Below, piece after piece: positions 1 through 7,945 of a stretch of DNA of 64,000 nt; position 1 is the first letter of the stretch, and every line of letters begins with the position of its first letter. The notes below the pieces were generated by a model. It did not search any database. It was given only the letters and a program-made list of their open reading frames with translations, and was not told where the DNA came from. Source of the stretch: Phaeodactylibacter sp. (GTDB lineage: Bacteria; Bacteroidota; Bacteroidia; Chitinophagales; Saprospiraceae). Both the position numbers and the translations under genes were made by a program. The stretch spans positions 1-64,000 of the forward strand of contig NZ_JALEGS010000012.1 of NCBI RefSeq assembly GCF_022763345.1, in the 5' to 3' direction.

Positions 1-41
1 GCCTTGATTATTTGGCTCTCTGTAAACTTTGATTTCTTCAT
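1..41 (-). CDS. IS3-family transposase OrfA, N-terminal fragment (runs off left edge)
   Basis: From an ATG whose complement is at 39-41, the minus strand reads MKKSKFTESQIIKA. This is the characteristic start of the OrfA (helix-turn-helix) transposase subunit of IS3/IS911-group elements, which carry the pattern KKS+F(S/T)ESQI(V/I)KA. Only 13 complete codons are inside the window. OrfA binds the inverted repeats and is normally fused by frameshifting to the DDE OrfB. The identification rests on a short but distinctive segment. Confidence 0.65.
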   Translation of the reverse strand, partial: MKKSKFTESQIIK

Positions 42-87
42 AACAGCTTAAAGTTAGTGAATTTTTAAACTGTCTTATTTTTACGCA
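1..87 (-). mobile_element. IS3-family insertion sequence, terminal fragment
   Basis: The left window edge cuts through an insertion sequence read on the minus strand. It is identified by the start of its orfA (next entry). Its outer end is probably near position 87: IS3-family elements end in TG...CA, and the plus strand reads ...TTTTTACGCA up to 87, i.e. TGCGTAAAAATAAGACAG read inward on the minus strand. Directly beyond this point the reading frame of a GNAT toxin gene resumes, which supports 87/88 as the junction. The rest of the element lies outside the window, so its length, second inverted repeat and target duplication cannot be seen. Confidence 0.6.
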
Positions 88-88
88 A

Positions 89-457
89 GTCTACAAATTC
101 TATAAGCTTACTACGGTTGACAAGCCTGAAATATTAGAAGGGATTCTAATGCTGACTTTGATAAATGGAGAAATCCTTTATATGAATAATATTGAAGTGG
201 CACCTCACAATTATGGGTCGGACGGAAAATTTGAAAATATTGCTGGATCCCTACTAGCGTTTGGATGTTACAAGAGCTTTGAACTAGGAAAGGAAAACTA
301 TTTAGGTTTTTTATCATTTGATAGTAAAACCCAACTTATCGAATTGTATCAAGAAAAATATGGTGCAACTCATGCTATGGGACAAAAGATGTTTTTTAGC
401 CCCCAAGCAGGAAAAGAATTAATGAGGAAATATTTATTGATCGAACTTGATAAATAA
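89..457 (+). pseudogene. GNAT-family toxin, 5'-truncated by the IS3 element
   Basis: The frame encodes a stretch typical of the C-terminal two thirds of GNAT-type toxins paired with XRE antitoxins. It starts VYKFYKLTTVDKPEILEG, continues with an 'IEVAPHN' segment, then 'LLAFGCYKSFELG', 'GFLSFDSKTQLIELYQ', and ends with 'GATHAMGQKMFF'. Family members have about 50 further N-terminal residues before the VYKL segment; here the in-frame upstream sequence runs straight into the IS3 end and a stop at 41-43. The first ATG inside the frame (149) would give only 102 residues and lacks the first strands of the fold. The remaining gene overlaps its partner's upstream region by normal operon spacing (stop at 455-457, next ATG at 465). 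I infer an inactivated toxin; a rescued shorter product cannot be excluded. Confidence 0.7.
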
Positions 458-464
458 GGAAAAA

Positions 465-956
465 ATGGCAAAGGATAAAGAAGTGAATATTGGCGGGATT
501 AATGGTCTTGGAGAGGGACTTATAAATACGAATGCAAAAGACTTTAAGGAATTGGAATCGATGATAAAAGAACTTTCTGCAGATCAAAATGAGGAAGAAA
601 GAATAAAAAATGAATTTCTGTCTATAAGATTTCAAATGGAATCTTATTTGAATTCAGCCACTGATAAAATAATACTTGCAGGAGAGTTTATTGAAAAATA
701 TTTAAAAGTTATTAAGATCAAAAAGAAAGACTTTGCTAAATACATAAATTATGAAGAATCAAATCTGAGCGCATTACTAAAAGGACGAAGGAAAATAAAT
801 ACAGATATCGCACTTAAATTAGGTAAGATTTTCAAGATGAATCCCGAAATTTGGTTACATCTCGAAAGTAAGAATGAGCTGATCGGGGAAACAAAAAATA
901 AAAAAGAAGATTACGATAAATACAGTCTTCAAGACTTATTGAAGAAAACTGGTTAA
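465..956 (+). CDS. XRE-family antitoxin (HigA-like)
   Basis: This 163-residue protein is the likely antitoxin/repressor of the preceding GNAT toxin. Its C-terminal half holds a helix-turn-helix of the HigA/XRE type, roughly residues 70-130, with 'DFAKYINYEESNLSALLKGR' and 'IALKLGKIFKMNPEIWLHLE' as recognition and following helices. The N-terminal half (about residues 1-65) is charged and helical, as expected for the toxin-binding arm. I chose ATG 465 because an AAGGA lies 5 nt upstream; an earlier in-frame ATG at 447 would overlap the toxin stop. Antitoxins of this type usually autorepress the operon, but the promoter has been replaced by the IS element, so how it is now transcribed is unclear. 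Confidence 0.75.
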   Translation: MAKDKEVNIGGINGLGEGLINTNAKDFKELESMIKELSADQNEEERIKNEFLSIRFQMESYLNSATDKIILAGEFIEKYLKVIKIKKKDFAKYINYEESNLSALLKGRRKINTDIALKLGKIFKMNPEIWLHLESKNELIGETKNKKEDYDKYSLQDLLKKTG

Positions 957-1036
957 AAGTGGATACGGCACACACAAAGACTAGCCGACAATACTGCGCT
1001 GCGCACTGCGGCTAGCCGGGCTGTACAACCCATACC

Positions 1037-2020
1037 TCACCCACACCGCTCCGCAAAATCCTTAGCAAAGTACGTGATGATCACATCCGCCCCGGCCCGG
1101 TGCAGGCTCAGCAGGGTCTCTGGCATGGCCTGTTCATAATCCAGCCAGCCGTTTTGGCAGGCGGCCATGAGCATGGCGCACTCGCCGCTCACGTGGTAGG
1201 CCGCAATGGGCACCTCGAAGTGCTGCTTCATGGTGAGGATAACATCCATATAATGCAGGGCAGGCTTGACCATTAGGAAATCTGCCCCCTCTAGCATATC
1301 TAGCTCCCCCTCAATCAAAGCTTCCCGGCGGTTGGCAGGGTTCATTTGGTAGGTCTTCTTGTCGGCGGGGATGTCCTCGCCCTCCACCGGGGCGCTGTCG
1401 AGAGCATCGCGGAAGGGCCCGTAGAAGGCGCTCGCGTACTTAGCGGTGTAGGACATGATGCCGGTATCCGAAAAGCCTTCTTCATCAAGTGCGACGCGGA
1501 GGGCCTCCACCCGGCCATCCATCATATCAGAAGGGCCAAGGATGTCGAAGCCGGCTTTGGCTTGTGCCAATCCCATTTTTTGCAGCACGTGGAGGGTTTC
1601 ATCATTCAGGATTTTACCGTCGTGCACGATGCCATCGTGCCCATCCGAGCTGTAGGGGTCAAGGGCTACGTCACTGATCAGGCAGGCTTCAGGAAAGGCG
1701 GCTTTGATCTCAGCGGCGGCGCTCAGGTAGAAATTGTCATCGTCATAGCTGAAGGTGCCCCGTTTGTCCTTTTTGTTGTCCGGTATTTTGGGGAAAAGGA
1801 TGAACGATTGCAGCCCCAACGCCATACAGGCTTTGACTTCCTTCAGGGCTTCATCCACAGAAAGGCGGAAGGTGCCGGGCAAAGAAGGTATGGCTTCACG
1901 TACGCCACTGCCTTCCACCAGAAAAAGCGGCTGTACGAGGTGCTGAGGGGTAAGGTGGATTTCCTGAGCCAGGCCACGAATGGCGGCACTGCGTCGGTTA
2001 CGTCTTGGTCTTCTGAGCAT
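1037..2020 (-). CDS. hemB: delta-aminolevulinic acid dehydratase (porphobilinogen synthase)
   Basis: HemB condenses two 5-aminolevulinate molecules into porphobilinogen in cytosolic haem/tetrapyrrole synthesis. The 327-residue protein has the full family length. It carries the start 'MLRRPRRNRR', the 'QPLFLVEG' strand, the two Schiff-base lysines in 'SYTAKYASAFYGPFR' and 'DFLMVKPALHYMD', and a substrate-site tyrosine/serine region near the end. The metal site reads DVALDPYSSDGHDG instead of a DVCLC cysteine cluster, so it should be the magnesium-dependent, not the zinc, class. It sits directly after yidD with no gap (yidD stop 2021-2023, hemB start 2018-2020), indicating one transcript. Identification is secure. 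Confidence 0.97.
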   Translation of the reverse strand: MLRRPRRNRRSAAIRGLAQEIHLTPQHLVQPLFLVEGSGVREAIPSLPGTFRLSVDEALKEVKACMALGLQSFILFPKIPDNKKDKRGTFSYDDDNFYLSAAAEIKAAFPEACLISDVALDPYSSDGHDGIVHDGKILNDETLHVLQKMGLAQAKAGFDILGPSDMMDGRVEALRVALDEEGFSDTGIMSYTAKYASAFYGPFRDALDSAPVEGEDIPADKKTYQMNPANRREALIEGELDMLEGADFLMVKPALHYMDVILTMKQHFEVPIAAYHVSGECAMLMAACQNGWLDYEQAMPETLLSLHRAGADVIITYFAKDFAERCG

Positions 2021-2269
2021 TTAGGAAGGTTTGTGTTTTTTTGGATTTTTCGGCACCGGGTCATAGCCGTGCGGGCCCCAGGGATGGCATTTGAACAAAC
2101 GCTTAAGGCCCAGCCAGATCCCCTTGATGGGGCCCCATTCTTCTATAGCGCCTACCATATAGTGCGAACAGGTTGGCGTGAAGCGGCAGCTTGGCCCCAG
2201 CAGTGGTGAAATGGCCACCTGGTAGAAGCGGATAGGCAGAATAAACAGCGTTTTGAAAAAACTTTTCAT
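2021..2269 (-). CDS. yidD: membrane protein insertion efficiency factor YidD
   Basis: YidD is a small amphipathic membrane-associated protein that helps YidC insert inner-membrane proteins. The 82-residue product begins [17 protein letters not shown] and shows the family signature '[19 protein letters not shown]', then '[22 protein letters not shown]'. The cysteines and GPHGxDPVP tail are diagnostic. An in-frame upstream start at 2314 would add 15 residues unlike the family, so ATG 2269 is preferred. The pairing with hemB is unusual compared with the rnpA-yidD-yidC context of many bacteria. Confidence 0.93.
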   Translation of the reverse strand: MKSFFKTLFILPIRFYQVAISPLLGPSCRFTPTCSHYMVGAIEEWGPIKGIWLGLKRLFKCHPWGPHGYDPVPKNPKKHKPS

Positions 2270-2403
2270 GCCGAATGTCGTAGATTCACTCCTATAAACG
2301 GCTCGGGGGCGCATAGGGTTGCCCTGATGAGGCCGCTAAAAAGCCTATTATTTTTGTAGGGATTTTCGCTACCCTTTGCTTTATTTGCTCTTCACATTTA
2401 CCT

Positions 2404-4194
2404 ATGGCTACAGGCGCAATTATTACCCTTATTGTTATTGCAGTTGCAGTGGTGCTCTTCGCCACCGAGGCTTTGTCTATCGACCTGGTCGCTATGCTTA
2501 TCATGATCAGCCTGGTGCTGACGGGGGTTATCTCCCCGGAAGAGGGGGTAGCCGGCTTCAGCAATCCGGCGACCATGACCGTGGCTTTTATGTTTGTACT
2601 GAGTGCCGCCTTGCTTAAAACCGGGGCCCTGCAGTCCGTTGCCCATCAGCTTTCGGCCATTTTCCGGCAGAACTTCCGCCTCGGGCTGGTGCTCATGATG
2701 CTCCTGATCGCACTCATTTCTGCGTTTATCAACAACACGCCTGTAGTGGCGGTATTCATCCCGGTAGTGGTGCAGATTGCCTACTCCTCCGGGCAGGCGC
2801 CAAGTAAGATGCTCATCCCTCTGTCGTATGCCTCAATCATGGGCGGGATGTGCACTCTTATCGGTACTTCCACCAACATACTGGTCAGTGGTATCGCCGA
2901 GCAGGAGGGGCTGCCGGCATTTGGAATGTTCCAACTAGGGGCAGTAGGGGTACCGCTCATGCTGGCCGGCATGGCCTACATGATGCTCATTGGGCGCAAG
3001 CTGCTGCCTGAACGGCAAAAAGAAAACCTCACCGAGCGCTTTGGGCTGGGCGACTACCTTACCGAACTGCAACTGCTGGAGGGCAATGAACTTTCCGGGC
3101 AGCGCATTATGGACTCCGCCCTGGTGAAGGAGCTGGAAATGGACATCATCGAAGTGGTCCGCAATGGGCAGCGCTTCACGCTCCCACCCGGCGATTTCAC
3201 GCTGGAGGCAGGCGACCTGCTTAAGGTGCGCTGTGATGTGGCCAAGGTCAAAGCGCTAAAGGAACGGGTAAAAATCATAGCCGATAACACGCTAAAAGTA
3301 GGTGATAACTTCCTGGGCGAAAAAAATACCAGCCTCGTGGAACTGGTCGTCACCGCTGGCTCCGTCTTTTCCAACCGCACCCTGAAAAGCCTGGACTTCC
3401 GCCGTACCTACCGGGCCATCCCACTCGCCATCCGCCACCGCAACGAGGTTCTGCATGACCATCTCTACAGCGTTCCCCTGGTACCAGGGGATGTCATCCT
3501 GGCTGAAGTCAAGCAGCATTACATCACCAACCTCAAGCAGATGGAAGCGGAGCAGGACGCGCCTTTTGTCATGCTTTCTGAGGACCGCCTCTCGGACTTC
3601 AACCGCCGGCAGTTTGCGATTGTCATGTCTGTGATTGCCTTTGTAATCCTCACGGCTACCTTTAACCTGCTGCCCATTATGGTCGGCACCCTCACTGGTG
3701 TATTGGCGCTGGTGCTCGCCCGCAGCCTGAGTATGAAGGAAGTCTACGAGGCCATCAACTGGAAGATCGTATTCTTGCTGGCAGGGGCACTTAGCCTGGG
3801 CACCGCTATGGGCAATACCGGGCTGGACCAGATGATCGCCGGCGGCCTTATTGGTTACCTTGGGGCCTATGGGCCGGTAGCTATTGTGGCGGGGCTGTAC
3901 CTGACCACTTCCCTGCTGACCGAAATCATGTCCAATAATGCCACTGCTGCCCTACTTGCGCCCATTGCTATTGCAACGGCTACTCAACTTGGCGTCAGCG
4001 CCACACCGCTATTGGTGGCCGTGACCATCGCTGCCTCGGCTAGCTTTATGACGCCGATTGGCTATCAGACCAATACCATGGTCTACAGTGCAGGCGGTTA
4101 CCGGTTCCGCGATTTCTTCCGGGCAGGGGTGAGCCTCAACCTGATGTTTTGGGTGCTGGCGAGCCTGTTGATCCCCTGGCTGTTCCCGTTTTAG
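2404..4194 (+). CDS. SLC13/DASS-family anion:sodium symporter with two TrkA-C domains
   Basis: This 596-residue inner-membrane protein belongs to the divalent anion:Na+ symporter family, whose members carry sulfate, dicarboxylates or related anions. An N-terminal block of helices (residues 1-200) contains 'FINNTPVVAVFIPVV' and 'GTSTNILVSG'. Residues about 215-380 form two RCK/TrkA-C-type ligand domains, each with the 'GD.L.V' turn ('EAGDLLKVRC', 'VPGDVILAEV'). The second membrane half has 'LTEIMSNNATAALLAP' and 'TPIGYQTNTMVYSAGGYRF'. These paired SNT/NNT motifs bind Na+ and anion. The gene is monocistronic and convergent with the acetyl-CoA synthetase gene, overlapping it by 4 nt. The substrate is not readable from sequence; sulfate is common for RCK-containing relatives. 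Confidence 0.85.
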   Translation: MATGAIITLIVIAVAVVLFATEALSIDLVAMLIMISLVLTGVISPEEGVAGFSNPATMTVAFMFVLSAALLKTGALQSVAHQLSAIFRQNFRLGLVLMMLLIALISAFINNTPVVAVFIPVVVQIAYSSGQAPSKMLIPLSYASIMGGMCTLIGTSTNILVSGIAEQEGLPAFGMFQLGAVGVPLMLAGMAYMMLIGRKLLPERQKENLTERFGLGDYLTELQLLEGNELSGQRIMDSALVKELEMDIIEVVRNGQRFTLPPGDFTLEAGDLLKVRCDVAKVKALKERVKIIADNTLKVGDNFLGEKNTSLVELVVTAGSVFSNRTLKSLDFRRTYRAIPLAIRHRNEVLHDHLYSVPLVPGDVILAEVKQHYITNLKQMEAEQDAPFVMLSEDRLSDFNRRQFAIVMSVIAFVILTATFNLLPIMVGTLTGVLALVLARSLSMKEVYEAINWKIVFLLAGALSLGTAMGNTGLDQMIAGGLIGYLGAYGPVAIVAGLYLTTSLLTEIMSNNATAALLAPIAIATATQLGVSATPLLVAVTIAASASFMTPIGYQTNTMVYSAGGYRFRDFFRAGVSLNLMFWVLASLLIPWLFPF

Positions 4195-6872
4195 GAGGAT
4201 TTGTTGAGTTTCAGGCTGACGTGGAAAGTCTCGAAGTCTTCCCGCTGAATGTCAAAACCTTTCCGCTCGAAAAGCGTGAGCATGCCTTTGTTGGAAGACA
4301 AGACGGTGGCGTAGATTTCGCTTAGCTTCATATCCCGCCCGATTTCGATGATGTAATCGGTCATCTGACTGCCGAGGCGCTGCCCCTGCCATTCGTCCGC
4401 AATGAGGATGGCATACTCGGCGGCCTCCCCCCATGGATCGGCAATGATGCGCACTACCCCAATCATTTCCTCTTTCCCATCTTGTTCAATGAGGGCCACA
4501 ACAGCCATTTCCCGGTCGTAGTCGATTTGGGTGAATCGGGTCATCAGCTCGTGCGTCATTTTGGGCACGTAGCCAAAAAAGCGGAAGTAAAGCGACTCCT
4601 TCGACAAACGGTTGACCATTTCGAGTTCCATGGGCTCGTCCTCGGGGCGTATGGGGCGTAAGAAAACCGGCGTCCCGTTTTTCGCCTTGATGGTACGGCG
4701 GTAACGCCCGGGATAAGGAGGAATAACCAAATGCGCATGGGGCCTGCGCTCTGCCCGGCTGACATTGGGGTCAAGGACTACATGGGCATCCAGCATCACG
4801 CCTTCCTTGTCGTCCATCACAAAAGGGTTGATATCAATTTCCTGGATTTCCGGAAAGTCCATCACCAGATAGGCAAACTTGCAGAGCGTGAAGGCGAGCA
4901 GGTCGAGGTCCACCCCCTTTCGGTTGCGGTAACCTTTAAGCAGCGGATAAATTTTGGTCTGCTCAATCATGCGTTGTGCCAAAGCCATATTTATTGGCGG
5001 CAATTCCAGCCGGGTATCCCGGTAGACCTCCACTGCAATACCACCTTTGCCCACCGCAATAACGGGGCCCAGCAAAGCATCCTTACGCGAACCGATTAGC
5101 AATTCAAAAGGCTTGCTCACCATCCGCTCAATCACCACCCCACGGATATCCGCCTTAGGAGCGTGCTTGCGGGTATTGTCCAATGCCTGTTGATAAGCCT
5201 CGCGCACAGCAGTTTCATCCGGCAGATTGAGGCATACCCCGCCAATATCCGACTTGTGGTAAATGTCCGGGCTGGCCACCTTGAGGGCCACCGGATAACC
5301 GCACTGCTCCGCAAAAGCCACAGCTTCATCCGCCGAATGCGCCAGCTGGTAATTGGTGACTGGCATCTCATAAAAAGAAAGCAGCTCCTTCGCCTCACTT
5401 TCCATAAGCTGCTGCCGGCCTTCCGCGAGCACTTTCCGGATAAGCGCCAGCGCTTTTTCCCGATCGGGCTTGAACTCCATAGGTTCTTCGGGCGGCGTCT
5501 CATAGAGCAATTCCAGGTTGCGGTTGTACTCAAAAATACGCAGGAACACATCCACCGCGCTCTCCGGGTAGCGGTAATGCGGTACTTTGCCCGACTCCAG
5601 AATTTCCCGCCCTTCCACTACCGCCTGTTCGCCCATCCAGGTCGCCAGTATAGGCTTGCGGGCACGCTTGTTGACTTTCACGACGGCTTCGGCTATCGCC
5701 TCCGGGTCGGTATTCGCCTGATAAGTCAGGATAAGCAGTACCCCATCCGTATTTTTATCTTTCAGCAGTATTTCAAGGGCAGTTTGGTAGACTTCTGCAG
5801 AGGCATTGCCGCGCACATTCACCGGGTTATTGTGGCTCCAGTTGACGGGCAGGCTTTCGCTGAGTTTTTCATAAGTTTTCTCGGTAAGCTGGGCCAGTTC
5901 GCCTCCCTTGGCCACCAGATAGTCCGTTGCCAGAATGGCGGGGCCACCGGCATTGGTAAGAATGGCCATACGGTTGCCATTGGGCCGGGGCTGCATCGCC
6001 AGCGACTGCGCGCTGTTGAAAAGTTGCGCGATAGTGGATACCCGGATGATACCCGACCGCTGAAAGGCAGCAGAAAATACCCGGTCGTTACCCGCCAATG
6101 CGCCGGTATGGGAACGGGCCACCCGTCGCCCCTCCCGGCTGCGGCCGGCTTTCAGTACAATAATCGGTTTGTGCCGTGCAAAAGCCCTCGCCGCACTCAT
6201 AAACCGGCGGGCTTCCTTCACGGTCTCCATGTATACCAGGATACAGGAAGTGTGGTTATCGGTCCCGAAAAAATCGATCAGGTCGGCAAAGCCAACGTCC
6301 GCCATAGCGCCTACGGAAACGAAGTAGCTGAACCCTACATTCTGCTCCATCGCCCAGTCGAGCGTAGACATACCGAGTGCACCACTTTGAGAAATGAATG
6401 CGATATTGCCCGGGTTAGCCATCCGGGAAGAGAAGCTGGCATTCAGCCCCAGGTAGGGGTTGATGAACCCCATGCAGTTGGGGCCGAGGATACGCATATT
6501 GTATTCCCGGCCAATCTTTTTGATGCGTTCAAGCCGGTGCAGCCCTTCTTCGTCTGTTTCATTAAAGCCTGCTGATAGTATGGCAATGCTGCCCACGCCG
6601 AACTTGCCGCACTCGCGTACGATGCGCAGGACCGCATAGGATGGTGCCGTAATGATGGCCAGGTCAGGTGCCTCGGGCACATCCCCGATATGATAGTAGC
6701 TTTTGAGCCCAAAGACTTCCCGGTGCCGGATATTGACCGGGGTGATGACGCCCTTGAACTCGCCTTCCAGCAGGTTGCGCATCACCGTAAAGCCGATAGA
6801 AGTGGTTTTATCAGAGGCGCCAATGACGGCAATAGAGCGGGGCTGAAACAGCCTTTTGAGTTGCTTGCGCAT
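4191..6872 (-). CDS. ADP-forming acyl-CoA synthetase fused to GNAT lysine acetyltransferase (Pat/PatZ-like)
   Basis: The 893 residues match the PatZ/Pka architecture: CoA-binding domain (about 1-130), succinyl-CoA-synthetase-like domain (150-300), ATP-grasp domain (about 490-700), then GNAT acetyltransferase (about 730-890, with 'RPIRPEDEP' and the acetyl-CoA loop 'DEWQGQRLGSQM'). In E. coli PatZ the synthetase part is dead because the phospho-histidine is lost. Here 'RSHTGALAG' keeps the histidine (near residue 255), so the synthetase may still interconvert acetyl-CoA and acetate with ATP. The GNAT domain would acetylate protein lysines. The next gene downstream on the same strand is upstream in position (6876-7832) and encodes a histone-deacetylase-fold enzyme, 3 nt away. 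Dual activity is inferred. Confidence 0.88.
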   Translation of the reverse strand: MRKQLKRLFQPRSIAVIGASDKTTSIGFTVMRNLLEGEFKGVITPVNIRHREVFGLKSYYHIGDVPEAPDLAIITAPSYAVLRIVRECGKFGVGSIAILSAGFNETDEEGLHRLERIKKIGREYNMRILGPNCMGFINPYLGLNASFSSRMANPGNIAFISQSGALGMSTLDWAMEQNVGFSYFVSVGAMADVGFADLIDFFGTDNHTSCILVYMETVKEARRFMSAARAFARHKPIIVLKAGRSREGRRVARSHTGALAGNDRVFSAAFQRSGIIRVSTIAQLFNSAQSLAMQPRPNGNRMAILTNAGGPAILATDYLVAKGGELAQLTEKTYEKLSESLPVNWSHNNPVNVRGNASAEVYQTALEILLKDKNTDGVLLILTYQANTDPEAIAEAVVKVNKRARKPILATWMGEQAVVEGREILESGKVPHYRYPESAVDVFLRIFEYNRNLELLYETPPEEPMEFKPDREKALALIRKVLAEGRQQLMESEAKELLSFYEMPVTNYQLAHSADEAVAFAEQCGYPVALKVASPDIYHKSDIGGVCLNLPDETAVREAYQQALDNTRKHAPKADIRGVVIERMVSKPFELLIGSRKDALLGPVIAVGKGGIAVEVYRDTRLELPPINMALAQRMIEQTKIYPLLKGYRNRKGVDLDLLAFTLCKFAYLVMDFPEIQEIDINPFVMDDKEGVMLDAHVVLDPNVSRAERRPHAHLVIPPYPGRYRRTIKAKNGTPVFLRPIRPEDEPMELEMVNRLSKESLYFRFFGYVPKMTHELMTRFTQIDYDREMAVVALIEQDGKEEMIGVVRIIADPWGEAAEYAILIADEWQGQRLGSQMTDYIIEIGRDMKLSEIYATVLSSNKGMLTLFERKGFDIQREDFETFHVSLKLNKSS

Positions 6873-6875
6873 GTA

Positions 6876-7832
6876 TTAGAATTTCCAGTAAGAACGTAAG
6901 TTGCCCATCACGGCGTGCACATAGATTTCGAAAGTTTCCCACACCCGCATCCCGGAGAGCGTTTCCTCCTCGTGGTAGGGCTTGTCGAGCCCATTCATGC
7001 CGGCCAGGAAGTTGAACAGGCAGCGGGGCATTTCGTCAGTATTATACCCGCCCTCAAGCGTGGCAAACATATTGCTAAAACGTTTGCGCAGCCGCTGCCC
7101 GAGTTTATAATAGAAGCCGGACGAGGCTTTCAGATCGAGCAGCATATCGCGTTGGTGCATATCAAAGCCGGCAGAAAGGGCCAGCACATCAGGCTGGAAT
7201 TGCTCAATAATGGGAAAGAAGTAATCCAGGGTCTCGCTCAGGATATCATCCGCAGAACCGGGCGGCAGGGGTACGTTGATGTTGAAGCCTTTGCCTTTGC
7301 CCACACCAATTTCTTCGACAAAGCCGTGCCCGGGATAGGCCGGGTATTGGTGCATCGACCAGTAGAGGACCTGATCCGTGTTGTAGAAAATCTCCGAAGT
7401 GCCGTCACCGAGGTGCCCGTCAAAATCGAATATGGCTACCCGCTTGCCTTCTTCCACCAGCCGCTGCGCCGCCACCGCCACATTATTAAACAGGCAGAAG
7501 CCACTGCCCCGGTGGGCGTAAGCGTGGTGCCCGGGCGGGCGGACCAGGGCAAACCCATTGGTATCGGAAGCCATGACGGTAGCACCGACTGCAAAACGTG
7601 CGGCCTCAAAGCTACCGGGGGAGGTGGGGGTATCCCCATCGAGGGCTTGTCCGAACTCACAAGCAGACTTGATGCTTTTGATATGGTCTTTGGTATGCAC
7701 CAGCGGCAAAAAAGGCGCCCCGTCAATGAGCTCTGTCTCCGGCAATTCGCCCATCACCTCAAACCGCTTTCTGTTTTCCGGGTGCAGCCCGGTATCGTGC
7801 TCCAGCACAACAGGATTGTAAATTAGCTGCAT
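6876..7832 (-). CDS. histone deacetylase superfamily protein (AcuC/acetylpolyamine amidohydrolase type)
   Basis: The 318-residue protein is a zinc-dependent deacetylase of the arginase/deacetylase fold, acting on acetyl-lysine or acetylpolyamines. Visible active-site motifs are 'RPPGHHA' (tandem histidines near 102-103), 'FDFDGHLGDGT' (metal-binding D138 and H140), 'SAGFDMH' (third metal aspartate) and a late 'LEGGYNTDEM' containing the transition-state tyrosine. I start at 7832 (MQLIYNPVVLEHD), which matches the family; an in-frame ATG at 7886 would add 18 proline-rich residues. It precedes the Pat-like gene with a 3-nt gap, so writer and eraser of acetylation appear to be co-transcribed. 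Substrate is unknown. Confidence 0.9.
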   Translation of the reverse strand: MQLIYNPVVLEHDTGLHPENRKRFEVMGELPETELIDGAPFLPLVHTKDHIKSIKSACEFGQALDGDTPTSPGSFEAARFAVGATVMASDTNGFALVRPPGHHAYAHRGSGFCLFNNVAVAAQRLVEEGKRVAIFDFDGHLGDGTSEIFYNTDQVLYWSMHQYPAYPGHGFVEEIGVGKGKGFNINVPLPPGSADDILSETLDYFFPIIEQFQPDVLALSAGFDMHQRDMLLDLKASSGFYYKLGQRLRKRFSNMFATLEGGYNTDEMPRCLFNFLAGMNGLDKPYHEEETLSGMRVWETFEIYVHAVMGNLRSYWKF

Positions 7833-7945
7833 AGGTTTTGTATCGGGATGCGGTGGTGGCGCAAAGGCACCGGATGAAACATTCATAAGGGTTGTTTTTC
7901 GTTTGCGTTGCCGGACGCCAATGCGCCGGTCTTAAAGTAATGGTT

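Noticed and set aside
1346..2209. 287-codon open frame on the plus strand opposite hemB and yidD
   Set aside because: It is antisense to two secure genes and its protein sequence shows no domain.
5163..6575. 470-codon open frame opposite the Pat-like gene
   Set aside because: High-GC antisense shadow of a well-supported gene; its protein is unlike any family.
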